Source of the DNA: Clavibacter michiganensis subsp. tessellarius
Lineage (GTDB): Bacteria; Actinomycetota; Actinomycetes; Actinomycetales; Microbacteriaceae
Assembly: GCF_021922985.1 (NCBI RefSeq)
Contig: NZ_CP040788.1
Span: 1,364,001-1,428,000 of the forward strand
Direction: 5' to 3'
DNA: 64,000 nucleotides
Positions 28,889 to 38,120 of the stretch are shown in pieces (the stretch's first letter is position 1; each line of letters opens with the position of its first letter). The notes beneath the pieces were generated by a model, which saw nothing but the letters and a program-made list of their open reading frames with translations, did not search any database and was not told the DNA's origin. The position numbers were made by a program, and so were the translations under genes.

Positions 28889-30121
28889 TCAGTACCGGAT
28901 CGCGTCGATGACGGACACGCGCACCGCGACGAGGGCCGGCAGCAGGCCCGCGACGGCGCCCACGGCGAGCGAGGCGCCGAGCCCGAGGAGGGCCGCCGAG
29001 AGCGGGAACGGCGGGAACTCGGTGACGCCCGAGGCGACGAACGCGAGCACCCACGGGCTCTTCACGATCGCGACCGCGGCCATGACGCCCACCACGCCCG
29101 CGGCGACCGTCGCGACCACGCTCTCCATCATCACCGCGAAGAACACGCGGCCCGCGCTGGCGCCGAAGCTGCGCCGGACGCCGATCTCGCGGATCCGCTG
29201 CTTCACGGTCACGAGGGAGATGTTCACGAGGCCGAGCGCACCGAGGAGGAGCACGAGGCCGGCCACTCCCCCGACGAGGATCTTGAGCGACAGCAGCGGG
29301 TCGTAGTCGTAGGTGCCGTAGTCGTTCCGGCTGACGCTCGCCTGCACGCCCTCGGGGGCGGAGGCGGCGACGTCCGACTGGATGGCGGCGGTGAGCCCGT
29401 CGGACTCCTCCTCCGGGACCCACAGCTCCATCTGCGGGCTCATCGCGGCCAGGGACGCGGAGCTCATCATCCGCTCGGCCGTCGACGACAGGACGTACAT
29501 GGACGGCGGATCCTCGGCGTAGAGGTCGGGCACCTCGCCGACCACGACGGCCGTGAGCGCGCCCCGCTCCCCCTGCAGCGTGACGGTGGGGTGGGTCGCG
29601 ACGTCGGGCGAGCCGAGCCGGGCGAGGAACGCCCGGTTCACGACGAGGGTGGGCGCGAGGAGGTCGGCGTCGCCGTCGTCGAACCAGCGGCCCTCGACGA
29701 CGTCCACGCGGCGCATCTGCCCGTAGTCGGGATCCACCACGGTCGCGTACACCTGCTCCGCGCCGCCCGGCAGCTCGACGGCGAGCGGCGCGGAGCCGAT
29801 GACGGTCGACCACGTGATGCCGTACCGGTCGGCGACCTCGGCGAGGAGCGCCCGCTGGTCGGCGTACGGCATGCCCTCCCCGCTCTCGGAGTACATGGAG
29901 ACGGAGAGCGAGGCGGGGCGCCCCGACTGCCGCTCCATCTGCTCGGTCTGCGCCTGCTGCACGACCGCGCCGAGGCCGACGACGGACGTGATGGCCGTGA
30001 CCGCGACGGCGACGCCGATGAGGGAGAGGAGCACCCGGGTCCGATGGATGCGCAGCTCCGCCCACGCCTCGACCACCGCCCCGACGAGGCCCGTGCCCGT
30101 GCGGGCGAGCCAGCCGCTCAC
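28889..30121 (-). CDS. MacB-like ABC transporter permease
   Basis: A 410-residue permease of the MacB/FtsX type. It has one N-terminal span (about 28-52), a large extracellular domain (about 55-285) and three C-terminal spans (about 290-405, FtsX domain with [19 protein letters not shown]). The start is GTG at 30121, overlapping the ATPase stop by 4 nt. It is third gene of a coupled tripartite operon with a periplasmic-adaptor-like protein and an ATPase. Substrates of this family in Gram-positives are typically peptides, lipids or antibiotics; none can be inferred. Confidence 0.88.
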   Translation of the reverse strand: MSGWLARTGTGLVGAVVEAWAELRIHRTRVLLSLIGVAVAVTAITSVVGLGAVVQQAQTEQMERQSGRPASLSVSMYSESGEGMPYADQRALLAEVADRYGITWSTVIGSAPLAVELPGGAEQVYATVVDPDYGQMRRVDVVEGRWFDDGDADLLAPTLVVNRAFLARLGSPDVATHPTVTLQGERGALTAVVVGEVPDLYAEDPPSMYVLSSTAERMMSSASLAAMSPQMELWVPEEESDGLTAAIQSDVAASAPEGVQASVSRNDYGTYDYDPLLSLKILVGGVAGLVLLLGALGLVNISLVTVKQRIREIGVRRSFGASAGRVFFAVMMESVVATVAAGVVGVMAAVAIVKSPWVLAFVASGVTEFPPFPLSAALLGLGASLAVGAVAGLLPALVAVRVSVIDAIRY

Positions 30122-30825
30122 GCGACGACCTCCCGCGTGAGGGCCTCGGCCGGCGCCAGCACGCCCGTCTCGAGGCGGTGGTGGCGATCGGCGCGGGCCG
30201 CGACGGTCGGGTCGTGCGTGATGGTCACCAGCGCCGCGCCGGACGCGTGCGCGACCTCCGCGAGGAGGGTCATCACGGTCGCGCCGGTCTCGATGTCGAG
30301 GGCGCCCGTGGGCTCGTCGGCGAGGATCAGCCGGGGCGAGCGGACGAGCGCCCGGGCGATGGCGACGCGCTGCTGCTCGCCGCCGGACATCGTCTCCGGC
30401 ATCGCGTCGATCCGGTGGCCGAGCCCCATGCGGTCGAGCATGTCCGCGGCGATCGACGCCCGCCGCCAGAAGGTGCGCCCGGTCGAGTACAGCAGCGGGG
30501 TCATCACGTTCTCGCGGGCCGTGCGGCCCTGCAGCAGGTTGAACTGCTGGAAGATGAACCCGATGTCGCCCCCGCGGGCCCTATCGCGACGCGAGCCCGA
30601 CACGTGCGCCATCGGCACGTCGTCGAGGAACACCTCGCCGGTGGTCGGGGTGTCGAGCAGCCCCAGGATGTTCAGCAGCGTCGACTTCCCCGACCCGGAG
30701 CGGCCCACGATCGAGACGTGGTCGCCGACCGACACGTCGAGGTCGACGCCGTGCAGGATCGTCAGCGGCTCGTCGTCCGGCCGCTGGACCGTGCGGGTCA
30801 CCTGCTCCAGGCGGATGAGGCTCAT
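30118..30825 (-). CDS. MacB-like ABC transporter ATPase
   Basis: A 235-residue ATPase of the LolD/MacB group. Walker [10 protein letters not shown] is at 41-49, then [16 protein letters not shown], signature [14 protein letters not shown] and Walker [13 protein letters not shown]. It is coupled to the adaptor upstream (4-nt overlap) and to the permease downstream (4-nt overlap), so the three should be made in balanced amounts. Confidence 0.93.
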   Translation of the reverse strand: MSLIRLEQVTRTVQRPDDEPLTILHGVDLDVSVGDHVSIVGRSGSGKSTLLNILGLLDTPTTGEVFLDDVPMAHVSGSRRDRARGGDIGFIFQQFNLLQGRTARENVMTPLLYSTGRTFWRRASIAADMLDRMGLGHRIDAMPETMSGGEQQRVAIARALVRSPRLILADEPTGALDIETGATVMTLLAEVAHASGAALVTITHDPTVAARADRHHRLETGVLAPAEALTREVVA

Positions 30826-31844
30826 CCGCCGTACCCGCCCTGCATCGTCATGGCGTCCTCCTCGGGCGCGGGCGCGCCGGGCACGAACTCGAGCACCATG
30901 TCGCCCTCGGCGAGGCCGGACGTGATCTGCACCACCTTCCCGTCGCTGATCCCGAGGCCCACGGCGCGCTCCTCCGGCTCGCCCGACTCCGACGCGAGCC
31001 ACACGTTGCCCGTGTCGGCGAGCCCCTCGACCGCGGTGGTCGGCAGCGTCAGCACGTCGGGTGCCTCGCCCGCGGGGATCGTGATCTCGGCCGCGAGGCC
31101 CGGGAAGACGCGCGTGCCCGCGGGGACGGCGCACGAGACGGTCGCGCCCGCGGACGACGACCCGGTGCCCTCGGCCGACCCGGCGTCGCCCGAGGTCCCG
31201 GCCGAGCCGGTCCCGCTCGCGGCGGCCGGCTGCCCGATCCGCAGGTCGCCGCACGCGAACGGCGCGGGCCCCGAGGCGATGGCGACGGTCGCCGACGTCG
31301 GCTGCGTGACGAGCCGGTACTGCTCCTCCGCGGTGAGCGGCGCGGTCGCGCGGAAGGTGGGCGGCGCGATGCGGCCGACCGCGTCGCCGACGGCGACCTC
31401 CTGGCCGACCAGCACGCCGAGCTCCACGAGGGAGCCCGCCGCCGACGCCGTCACCGTCTCGGTGACGACCTTCGGCTTCGGCTGCGTGACGGTGCCGTCC
31501 GCGGCGACCACCGGGTCCACCGGCGTCTCCTGGCGGATCACGAGGATCGGGTCGCCCGCCTGGACCGTGGCGCCCTGCCCGGCGACGAGCTTCGCGACCT
31601 TGCCCTGCAGCGTCGCCTTGACGGGCACATCGGGATCCGGCTGGATGGCCCCCTTCACCGTCACGTCGTTGACGACGGTCGCCACGGAGGCGGCCACCTG
31701 CGACTGCACCACCGACCCGGTCGGCGTCTCGGCCGTGTCCTCCGCGGTCGTCCCGAAGAACGCCATCCGGACGAGCGCCACGGCGATCGCCCCGAGCACC
31801 ACCAGCCTCGTGATCGGGAGGATCCATCTCCGCCAGACGCCCAC
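30822..31844 (-). CDS. membrane-fusion/adaptor protein of MacA type
   Basis: A 340-residue exported protein with one N-terminal span (about 10-28) and HlyD/MacA-like lipoyl halves (QGKVAKLVAGQGATVQAGD near 80-100 and VLTLPTTAVEGLADTG near the beta-barrel). In Gram-positives such adaptors sit outside the membrane and work with MacB-type permeases. A Gly/Ser/Thr-rich insertion lies near residues 205-235. The start is GTG at 31844. It is first gene of the operon. Confidence 0.85.
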   Translation of the reverse strand: MGVWRRWILPITRLVVLGAIAVALVRMAFFGTTAEDTAETPTGSVVQSQVAASVATVVNDVTVKGAIQPDPDVPVKATLQGKVAKLVAGQGATVQAGDPILVIRQETPVDPVVAADGTVTQPKPKVVTETVTASAAGSLVELGVLVGQEVAVGDAVGRIAPPTFRATAPLTAEEQYRLVTQPTSATVAIASGPAPFACGDLRIGQPAAASGTGSAGTSGDAGSAEGTGSSSAGATVSCAVPAGTRVFPGLAAEITIPAGEAPDVLTLPTTAVEGLADTGNVWLASESGEPEERAVGLGISDGKVVQITSGLAEGDMVLEFVPGAPAPEEDAMTMQGGYGG

Positions 31845-32033
31845 AGCCGCTCCTTCCCCGGCGTTCCCCTGCGGCCCGTCCGGTCGATCCCGACGCTAGG
31901 GGCGGCGTCGTGCGCGCCGCTTCGTCCGCGGGGATGACGTGCCCACCCCCGACCGGGGGCCGCGAGGGGGGACGGGAGCGGCACGCGCGGCGGAGGCGAT
32001 GCGGCACCCGCGCCCAGGCGCCCCGGGACGACG

Positions 32034-32063
32034 CGAGGGGGCGGGGTCTCCCCCGCCCCCTCG
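32034..32063 (-). terminator. terminator after rnj
   Basis: A perfect 13-bp stem, CGAGGGGGCGGGG/CCCCGCCCCCTCG, with a TCTC loop lies 37 bp past the RNase J stop. Confidence 0.85.
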
Positions 32064-32099
32064 GGACGTGCTGCGCGCACCGGCGCGACGCGCTCCGGC

Positions 32100-33776
32100 C
32101 TACGCCTCGATGACCACCGGGATGATCATCGGCCGGCGGCGGTGCGACGAGTTGACCCAGCGGCCGACCGTGCGGCGGACGACCTGCGAGTACGCGTGCG
32201 TGTCCCGCGTGCCGTTGGCCGCCGCCTCCGTGAGCGCCCGGACGACGAGCGGCTTGACGCTGTCGAACACGCGGCTGTCCTCCGCGAAGCCGCGCGCCTC
32301 GATCTCCGGCCCGACGATGGCCTTGCCGGTCTGCGGCTCGACCACCACGAAGATCGTGACGAAGCCCTCCTCGGAGAGGATGCGGCGGTCCTTGAGGTCG
32401 GCGTCGGTGATCTCGCCGACCGTGGACCCGTCGACGTAGACGTAGCCGACGTCGAGCTGGCCCGTGACGCGCACGTGCCCGTCCTTCATGTCGAGGACGG
32501 TGCCGTCCTCCGCGAGGAACGTGTTGCGCTCCGGCACGCCCGTCTGGATGGCCAGCTGCTGGTTCGCGACCAGGTGCCGGTACTCGCCGTGCACCGGCAG
32601 GACGTTGCGGGGCTTCAGGATGTTGTAGCAGTAGAGCAGCTCCCCGGCGGCCGCGTGGCCCGAGACATGCACCTTCGCGTTGGCCTTGTGCACGACGTTC
32701 GCGCCGAGCTTGGTCAGTCCGTTGATCACGCGGTACACGGCGTTCTCGTTGCCCGGGATGAGGCTCGACGCGAGGATGACCGTGTCGTCCTGCCCGATCT
32801 CGATCTGGTGCTCGAGGTTCGCCATGCGGCTGAGCACGGCCATGGGCTCGCCCTGCGATCCCGTGCTCATGTAGACGATCTCGTCGTCCCGCAGGTTCAC
32901 GGCCTTCTTCGCGTCGATGAGGATCCCGTCCGGCACCCGGAGGTAGCCGAGCTCCGCCGCGATGGTCATGTTGCGGATCATCGAGCGGCCGATGAACGCG
33001 ACGCGGCGCCCGTTGGCGGCGGCGGCGTCGAGCACCTGCTGCACGCGGTGCACGTGGCTCGAGAAGCTCGCGACGATGACCCGGCGCGGCGCCTTGGAGA
33101 TGACCGCCTCGAGCACCGGCCCTATCGAGCGCTCGGTGGGCGTGAAGCCCGGCACGTCGGCGTTCGTCGAGTCGGACATGAAGAGGTCGATGCCGGCCTC
33201 GCCGAGGCGCGCGAACGCGCGCAGGTCGGTGATGCGGCCGTCGAGCGGCAGCTGGTCCATCTTGAAGTCGCCGGTGTGCAGCACGCGGCCGGCCGAGGTG
33301 GTGATGGCGACGGCGAGCGCGTCCGGGATGGAGTGGTTGACGGCCACGAACTCGAGCTCGAACGGCCCGAGGCGCTCGCGGTCGCCCTCCTTCACCTGGA
33401 ACGTGTACGGCGTGATCCGGTGCTCCTTGAGCTTCGCCTCGATGAGCGCGAGCGTGAGGCCGGAGCCGATCAGCGGGATGTCCTGCTTGAGCCGCAGCAG
33501 GTACGGGACCGCGCCGATGTGGTCCTCGTGGCCGTGCGTGAGGACGATGCCCACCACGTCGTCCAGCCGGTCGGCGATGGAGGAGAAGTCGGGCAGGATC
33601 AGGTCGACGCCCGGCTGGTGCTCCTCGGGGAAGAGCACGCCGCAGTCGACGACGAGGATCTTGCCGTCGATCTCGAACGTCGTCATGTTGCGGCCGATCT
33701 CGCCGAGGCCGCCGATCGGGGTGATGCGGAGGACGCCGGGCTTCAGCTCGGGCGGGTCGTAGACGGCCTGGGGCAT
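32100..33776 (-). CDS. rnj: ribonuclease J
   Basis: Metallo-beta-lactamase/beta-CASP ribonuclease with 5'-3' exonuclease and endonuclease activity, central to mRNA decay and rRNA processing. It has 558 residues, a standard length. The zinc motif HGHEDHIG is at 81-88 and further metal ligands lie in VLHTGDFK and HVSGHAAAGEL. The C-terminal domain ends about residue 555. The ATG follows GAGGAG. dapA starts upstream on the same strand, as in many actinobacteria. Confidence 0.96.
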   Translation of the reverse strand: MPQAVYDPPELKPGVLRITPIGGLGEIGRNMTTFEIDGKILVVDCGVLFPEEHQPGVDLILPDFSSIADRLDDVVGIVLTHGHEDHIGAVPYLLRLKQDIPLIGSGLTLALIEAKLKEHRITPYTFQVKEGDRERLGPFELEFVAVNHSIPDALAVAITTSAGRVLHTGDFKMDQLPLDGRITDLRAFARLGEAGIDLFMSDSTNADVPGFTPTERSIGPVLEAVISKAPRRVIVASFSSHVHRVQQVLDAAAANGRRVAFIGRSMIRNMTIAAELGYLRVPDGILIDAKKAVNLRDDEIVYMSTGSQGEPMAVLSRMANLEHQIEIGQDDTVILASSLIPGNENAVYRVINGLTKLGANVVHKANAKVHVSGHAAAGELLYCYNILKPRNVLPVHGEYRHLVANQQLAIQTGVPERNTFLAEDGTVLDMKDGHVRVTGQLDVGYVYVDGSTVGEITDADLKDRRILSEEGFVTIFVVVEPQTGKAIVGPEIEARGFAEDSRVFDSVKPLVVRALTEAAANGTRDTHAYSQVVRRTVGRWVNSSHRRRPMIIPVVIEA

Positions 33777-33834
33777 GGATCTCCTCGGGTGGCGGTGCGG
33801 CGCGACGGCCGGCGACGGGATGCTCGGGCGCGCC

Positions 33835-34809
33835 TCAGCGCGTGGTGCCGGCGACCTGCGGCAGCGCTCCGCCGGCGGCGGCGTTGCGGTCGGGGCGGAA
33901 GTTGCGGAAGTCGACGCCGGGCACGTCGCGGACGAGGTCGATCTCGTCCTCGATCTGCGCGGCCTCCCACTCCTCCGGGCCCACGAGGGGCAGGCGCACG
34001 CGGGGGCTGCCGATGCGGCCGAGGCCGTGGAGGATGTACTTCGCCGCGACCGTGCCGGGCACGTGGGTCATGACGGCGCGGACGAGCGGCTCCAGCTGCT
34101 GGTGCGCGTGCGTGGCGGCGGCCAGGTCGCCCGCGTTCACGGCGTCGACCATGGTGCGGTACGGCGTCGCCGTGATGTTGGCGGTGACCCCGATGAGGCC
34201 CGTGCCGCCGATGGCGAGCGTCGGCAGCGCGTTCGCGTCGTCGCCCGCGAAGTACATGAGGCTCGTCTGGTTGAGCACGCGGCTCGCCTGCGCGAGGTCG
34301 CCCTTGGCGTCCTTCACCGCGAGGATGTTCGGGTGCTTCGCGGCGCGGAGGATCGTCTCGTACTGGATGGGGATGCCCGTGCGGCCGGGGATGTCGTAGA
34401 GGATGACCGGCAGGTCCGTCGCGTCCGCGATCATCCGGAAGTGCGTGAGCACGCCCGCCTGCGTGGGCTTGTTGTAGTACGGCGTGACGATCATGTTGCC
34501 GTCGGCGCCGGCCTTCTCGCTCTGGCGTGCGAGCTGCATGGCGTGCGCGGTCTCGTTGGACCCGCCGCCCGTGATGATCTTCGCCCGGCCGGCGCTCACG
34601 GAGCGGCCGACCTCGACCAGCTTGATCTTCTCCGGGTCGGTCAGCGTGCTGGTCTCGCCCGTGGTGCCGGTGACGACGATGCCGTCCGCGCCCGCGGTGA
34701 TGACGTCGTCCATGTGCTTCTCGACGCCCGGCCAGTCCACCTCGCCGTCGGCGGTGAAGGGGGTGACGAGCGCCACCAGGACCTGACCGAAGGGATTCTC
34801 AGACGACAC
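33835..34809 (-). CDS. dapA: 4-hydroxy-tetrahydrodipicolinate synthase
   Basis: Condenses pyruvate with aspartate semialdehyde, first committed step of lysine/diaminopimelate synthesis. TIM barrel of 324 residues. The Schiff-base lysine is Lys166 (AVKDAKGD), with Tyr112 (VTPYYNKP) and Thr50 (TGTTGE). An ATG at 34818 is in frame, but it lies inside the -10-like TACCAT (34817-34822). GTG at 34809 is 7 nt after that box and gives MSSENPFGQ, so it is preferred. The downstream neighbour is rnj. Confidence 0.95.
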   Translation of the reverse strand: MSSENPFGQVLVALVTPFTADGEVDWPGVEKHMDDVITAGADGIVVTGTTGETSTLTDPEKIKLVEVGRSVSAGRAKIITGGGSNETAHAMQLARQSEKAGADGNMIVTPYYNKPTQAGVLTHFRMIADATDLPVILYDIPGRTGIPIQYETILRAAKHPNILAVKDAKGDLAQASRVLNQTSLMYFAGDDANALPTLAIGGTGLIGVTANITATPYRTMVDAVNAGDLAAATHAHQQLEPLVRAVMTHVPGTVAAKYILHGLGRIGSPRVRLPLVGPEEWEAAQIEDEIDLVRDVPGVDFRNFRPDRNAAAGGALPQVAGTTR

Positions 34810-34816
34810 GGCTCCC

Positions 34817-34822
34817 ATGGTA
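34817..34822 (-). promoter_or_regulatory. -10 box of dapA-rnj
   Basis: TACCAT lies 7 nt before the GTG at 34809 and overlaps the alternative upstream ATG. Confidence 0.45.
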
Positions 34823-34850
34823 ACGGTCGGCGGGCGCGCGATCCGGTGCG

Positions 34851-35630
34851 CTACGGCGCGACGCGGCCGTTCTTCTGGAAGGCCGCGTGCGTGAGGGGCA
34901 TGAGCCGCGCGAACTCCGTCTCCATCTCCTCCGCGCACATCTCGATCTCGCGCTGGGGGAAGCTCGGGAAGGTCGAGTCCTCGTGCTTGGTGCGCAGGGA
35001 GAGGAAGTTCATGAGCGCGCGGGCGTTGAGCGTGACGTACATCGACGAGTAGATGTTGAGCGGCAGCACGATGCGGGCGACCTCGCGGGCCACGCCCTGC
35101 TCGAGCATCCGCTGGTACGAGGCGTAGGCCTCCTCGGACGTGCGCCGCGTCTCCGCCTGCACGAGCTCGGTCTGCTCGGGGCTCCCCGCGTGGAACTCGT
35201 AGGCGCCGGGCTTGCCGACCTGCACGAGGTTGCGCTCGGGTCCGGGCACGTAGAACACCGCGTCGAGCTCCTTGTAGCGGCCCGACTCCTCGTTGTACGA
35301 GGCCATGCGGTGGCGCATGAACTCGCGGAACACGAAGATCGGCGCCTGCACGTAGAAGGTCATGGAGTTGTGCTCGAACGGCGAGCCGTGGCGGTCGCGC
35401 ATGAGGTAGTTGATGAGGCCGCGGTCGCGCTTGACGCGCTTCTCCTCCGCCTCGGTGTCGACGTCGCCCTCGAGGGCGCGGTCCTGCCCGTCCGGCTCGT
35501 CGAGCGCGCGCTCGAGGGTCTTCTCGCCGGCGGTGGAGACGCGGGCCGCGAAGATCACGTCGGAGTCGTGGGCGCTGGAGCGGACGAGCTCCACGGTCAT
35601 GTCGGATCGGAAGGCGATGTCGTGGGGCAC
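34851..35630 (-). CDS. thyX: flavin-dependent thymidylate synthase
   Basis: FAD-dependent methylation of dUMP to dTMP, 259 residues. The ThyX signature RHR-x7-S appears as RHRMASYNEESGRY, and a second Arg-rich region is near VAREVARIVLPLNIYSSMYVT. The ATG at 35600 has no ribosome binding site. GTG at 35630 lies 6 nt after TACAGT and adds VPHDIAFRSD; homologues I recall have a similar N-terminus, so I use it. It is 41 nt upstream of dapA on the same strand. Confidence 0.92.
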   Translation of the reverse strand: MPHDIAFRSDMTVELVRSSAHDSDVIFAARVSTAGEKTLERALDEPDGQDRALEGDVDTEAEEKRVKRDRGLINYLMRDRHGSPFEHNSMTFYVQAPIFVFREFMRHRMASYNEESGRYKELDAVFYVPGPERNLVQVGKPGAYEFHAGSPEQTELVQAETRRTSEEAYASYQRMLEQGVAREVARIVLPLNIYSSMYVTLNARALMNFLSLRTKHEDSTFPSFPQREIEMCAEEMETEFARLMPLTHAAFQKNGRVAP

Positions 35631-35636
35631 GACGTC

Positions 35637-35642
35637 ACTGTA
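35637..35642 (-). promoter_or_regulatory. -10 box of thyX
   Basis: TACAGT lies 6 nt before GTG 35630, in the leaderless arrangement. Confidence 0.5.
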
Positions 35643-35787
35643 CGCGACCGCCGTCGCGCGGGACGCCGGGTGGGAGGGCCGCCCGGGACGATCCGCGGCG
35701 CTCCCCCGACGCGCCGCGCACGCCCCGCGCCCGGCTCCCGTGCGGCGCCGCGTCCTAGGCTGTGAGGCACCGACGAAGGGCGCCACC

Positions 35788-36708
35788 ATGGCCGACAGCA
35801 CCGCATCCCCCGCACCGCTCACCGTCCTGATCTCGGGCGCCGGCGGCACCATCGGCACCGAGCTGCAGGCCCAGCTGCACGACGCGGGCCACCGGGTCCG
35901 GAAGCTCGTGCGCCATGCGCCCTCCTCCCCCGACGAGCGCCAGTGGCAGCCCGCGGAGGGGCGCCTCGATCCCGTCGCGCTCGACGGGGTCGACGCCGTG
36001 GTCAACCTCTCGGGCGCGTCCATCAGCCGCCTGCCCTGGACGAAGCCGTACCAGGAGGAGATCCGATCCTCGCGCGTGCAGGCGACGCGCACCATCGTCG
36101 ACGCAATGGCCCGGGCCGCGACGCCGCCCGCGGTGCTGCTCAACGGATCCGCCGTGGGCTTCTACGGCGATCGCCCGCAGCAGCGCCTCACCGAGGACTC
36201 GCCGCGCGGCGCCGGCTTCCTCGCCGAGGTCGTCGAGGCGTGGGAGGCCGAGGCGCACGAGGCGCCGACCGGGGTGCGCGTCGCGACCCTCCGCACGGGC
36301 CTCGTGCTGGCGCAGGCCGGCGCGCTCGCGCCGCTGCGGCTGCTGACGAACCTCGGGCTGGCCGGCAAGCTCGGCACCGGCGGCCAGGTGTGGCCGTGGA
36401 TCTCGCTCCGCGACGAGGCCGCCGCCATCGTGCACCTGCTGACGTCGTCGCTCTCCGGGCCCGTGAACCTCACCGGGCCCGAGCCCGTGATGGCCGACCG
36501 CCTCATGCGGCACCTCGCCAAGCGGATGCACCGGCCGTACCTGGTCCCCGCGCCCGAGGCGCTCATCCGGCTCGCCCTGCGCGACGCCGGACAGGAGCTG
36601 CTCCTCTCCAGCCAGCCGGCCCGGCCGGAGAAGCTGCTCGCGGACGGCTTCGCGTTCCGCGACCCCACGGTGGAGCTGGCGATCGACCGGCTGCTCGCGA
36701 AGGGCTGA
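35788..36708 (+). CDS. TIGR01777 family NAD-dependent epimerase-like protein
   Basis: A 306-residue short-chain dehydrogenase/epimerase-like protein (YfcH/SDR39U1 type). It has a Rossmann loop GAGGTIG near residue 17, the family stretch VVNLSGASISRLPW and the C-terminal DUF1731-type region. The ATG has GAAGGG 7 nt upstream; TAGGCT at 35756-35761 may be the -10. Convergent with the TPR-like gene. Substrate unknown; orthologues are linked to cell division only by old names (SulA-like). Confidence 0.85.
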   Translation: MADSTASPAPLTVLISGAGGTIGTELQAQLHDAGHRVRKLVRHAPSSPDERQWQPAEGRLDPVALDGVDAVVNLSGASISRLPWTKPYQEEIRSSRVQATRTIVDAMARAATPPAVLLNGSAVGFYGDRPQQRLTEDSPRGAGFLAEVVEAWEAEAHEAPTGVRVATLRTGLVLAQAGALAPLRLLTNLGLAGKLGTGGQVWPWISLRDEAAAIVHLLTSSLSGPVNLTGPEPVMADRLMRHLAKRMHRPYLVPAPEALIRLALRDAGQELLLSSQPARPEKLLADGFAFRDPTVELAIDRLLAKG

Positions 36709-36746
36709 CGCGCCGGATCCCGCCGGACGCCGGCCGACGCGCCGGA

Positions 36747-37199
36747 TCAGGCGGCGGGCTCGCGCGTGCCGTGCAGCGCGATCGCGCGGCGGATGGCCCC
36801 GCGTGCACGTCGGCGGTCGCCGCTCGCGTCGTAGGCGAGCCCGAGGCGGAACCACGCCCGCCAGCTCGCGGGCTCCTGCTCGACCTCGGCCTGGTAGACG
36901 GGGAACGACGCGTCGGCCGCGTCGCGCAGGGGGCGCCCGCTCGCGCGCGTCGGCAGGTCGTCGACCGGCAGGCCGCCCTCCTCCTCGAGGATCCGCGCGA
37001 GCCTCCCGCTGCGAACGCCGAACGCCAGCTCGCGGACCAGCGCCCACGCGCCGACGAGCGACAGGAGCACGAGGCCGATGCCGAGCAGGATCCCGACGGG
37101 CTGGCCCGACAGCACGAGCAGGACGGCGAACTGGCCGGCCACCGCCAGGTACAGCAGCATGAGCACGGCCATGAGGCCGACGCCGATGCGCGTCCCCAT
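36747..37199 (-). CDS. small membrane protein with TPR-like tail
   Basis: A 150-residue protein with two predicted membrane spans (about 7-28 and 33-56). The cytosolic tail contains one tetratricopeptide-like unit (ASWRAWFRLGLAYDASGDRRRARGAIRRA, about 112-140). It overlaps the dapB stop by one base (TGATG), so it is coupled to dapB. No known function; the coupling may be only structural. I do not recognise the family by name. Confidence 0.7.
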   Translation of the reverse strand: MGTRIGVGLMAVLMLLYLAVAGQFAVLLVLSGQPVGILLGIGLVLLSLVGAWALVRELAFGVRSGRLARILEEEGGLPVDDLPTRASGRPLRDAADASFPVYQAEVEQEPASWRAWFRLGLAYDASGDRRRARGAIRRAIALHGTREPAA

Positions 37200-38032
37200 C
37201 AGGAGCTCGTGACGGCGGCGGCCTGGCCGCTCGGGCCGCCGTCGTCCACCGGGCCGGTCGTCGACGCGGGGTCGGAGGCACGGGCCGCGCGCTCGCGCGA
37301 GCCGTCGAGGTCGATGAGGCGGTCGAGCCCGACGCTCACGCCGCGCGCGCTGCGGGTCGCGCGGAGGGCGAGCAGGATCCCGGCCTCGTACGCGCTCGGG
37401 GCGAGCGTGTCGTGGCTGATGGTGAGGACCTCGCCGTTGCCGCCGAAGACCACGTCCTGCTTGGCGACGACGCCCTGCATCCGGAGGCTGTGCACGGGGA
37501 TGCTCGCGACCTGCTGGCCGCGGGCGCGCTGGTCCGTGTGCGGCGCCTGCACCGGACCGCGGGTGCCGCGGGCCTGCGACATGAGCTCCGCGGTGCGCAC
37601 CGCCGTGCCGGACGGCGAGTCGATCTTCGTGGCGCCGTGGGCCTCGACGATCTCGACGGAGTCGTAGAACCGGGCGGCCATCTGCGCGAAGGACGTCGCG
37701 AGCACGCTGCCGACGGAGAAGTTGGGGATGATGACGACGCCCACGGCGAGGTTGCCGGTGATGCGGCGCTCGAGGCCCTGGATGCGCTCGCCCGTCCACC
37801 CGCTGGTGCCGACGAGCACGTTCATGCCGTGCGCGATCGCGTACTCGACGACGCCCTGGCTGACCGCGGGGAGCGTCACGTCGACCGCGATGTCGGCGCC
37901 GAGCATGTCGGACAGCTCGCCCTTCGAGTCGAGGCTGGCGACGAGCTCGAACTCCTCGCTCGCCTCGACGATCTGCGTGATCAGCTGGCCCATCCGGCCC
38001 GTTGCGCCGACGACGGCGACCGTGGTTGTCAT
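37199..38032 (-). CDS. dapB: 4-hydroxy-tetrahydrodipicolinate reductase, variant active site
   Basis: NAD(P)H-dependent reductase of lysine/diaminopimelate synthesis, 277 residues. The N-terminal Rossmann domain begins AVVGATGRMGQ, and GTSG is present. The catalytic segment is EAHGATKIDSPSGTA: His132 and Lys136 are kept, but the second His of the usual EHH/EAHH motif is Gly133. The C-terminus has about 30 extra Gly/Ser/Ala-rich residues. TACGCT lies 6 nt before the ATG. The enzyme is still the only dapB candidate here, and the variant may be normal for the clade. Confidence 0.9.
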   Translation of the reverse strand: MTTTVAVVGATGRMGQLITQIVEASEEFELVASLDSKGELSDMLGADIAVDVTLPAVSQGVVEYAIAHGMNVLVGTSGWTGERIQGLERRITGNLAVGVVIIPNFSVGSVLATSFAQMAARFYDSVEIVEAHGATKIDSPSGTAVRTAELMSQARGTRGPVQAPHTDQRARGQQVASIPVHSLRMQGVVAKQDVVFGGNGEVLTISHDTLAPSAYEAGILLALRATRSARGVSVGLDRLIDLDGSRERAARASDPASTTGPVDDGGPSGQAAAVTSS

Positions 38033-38038
38033 CCGGCC

Positions 38039-38044
38039 AGCGTA
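38039..38044 (-). promoter_or_regulatory. -10 box of dapB
   Basis: TACGCT lies 6 nt before the ATG, in the leaderless arrangement. Confidence 0.5.
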
Positions 38045-38120
38045 CCGGGGACGCCTCGGCGCATGCCCGGGCGACGGCCACCCGCGGACGGCGACCGGCG
38101 GTGCGGGTCGCAGCTCGGGG

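Noticed and set aside
25734..29306. 1190-residue frame antisense to pgsA-ftsK
   Set aside because: Same reason: Val/Asp/Arg repeats, no motif, no ribosome binding site, entirely within coding DNA on the other strand.
34810..34818. dapA start at ATG 34818
   Set aside because: The ATG is inside a TACCAT box and would be upstream of the predicted transcription start. GTG 34809 fits better, though only RNA data can settle it.
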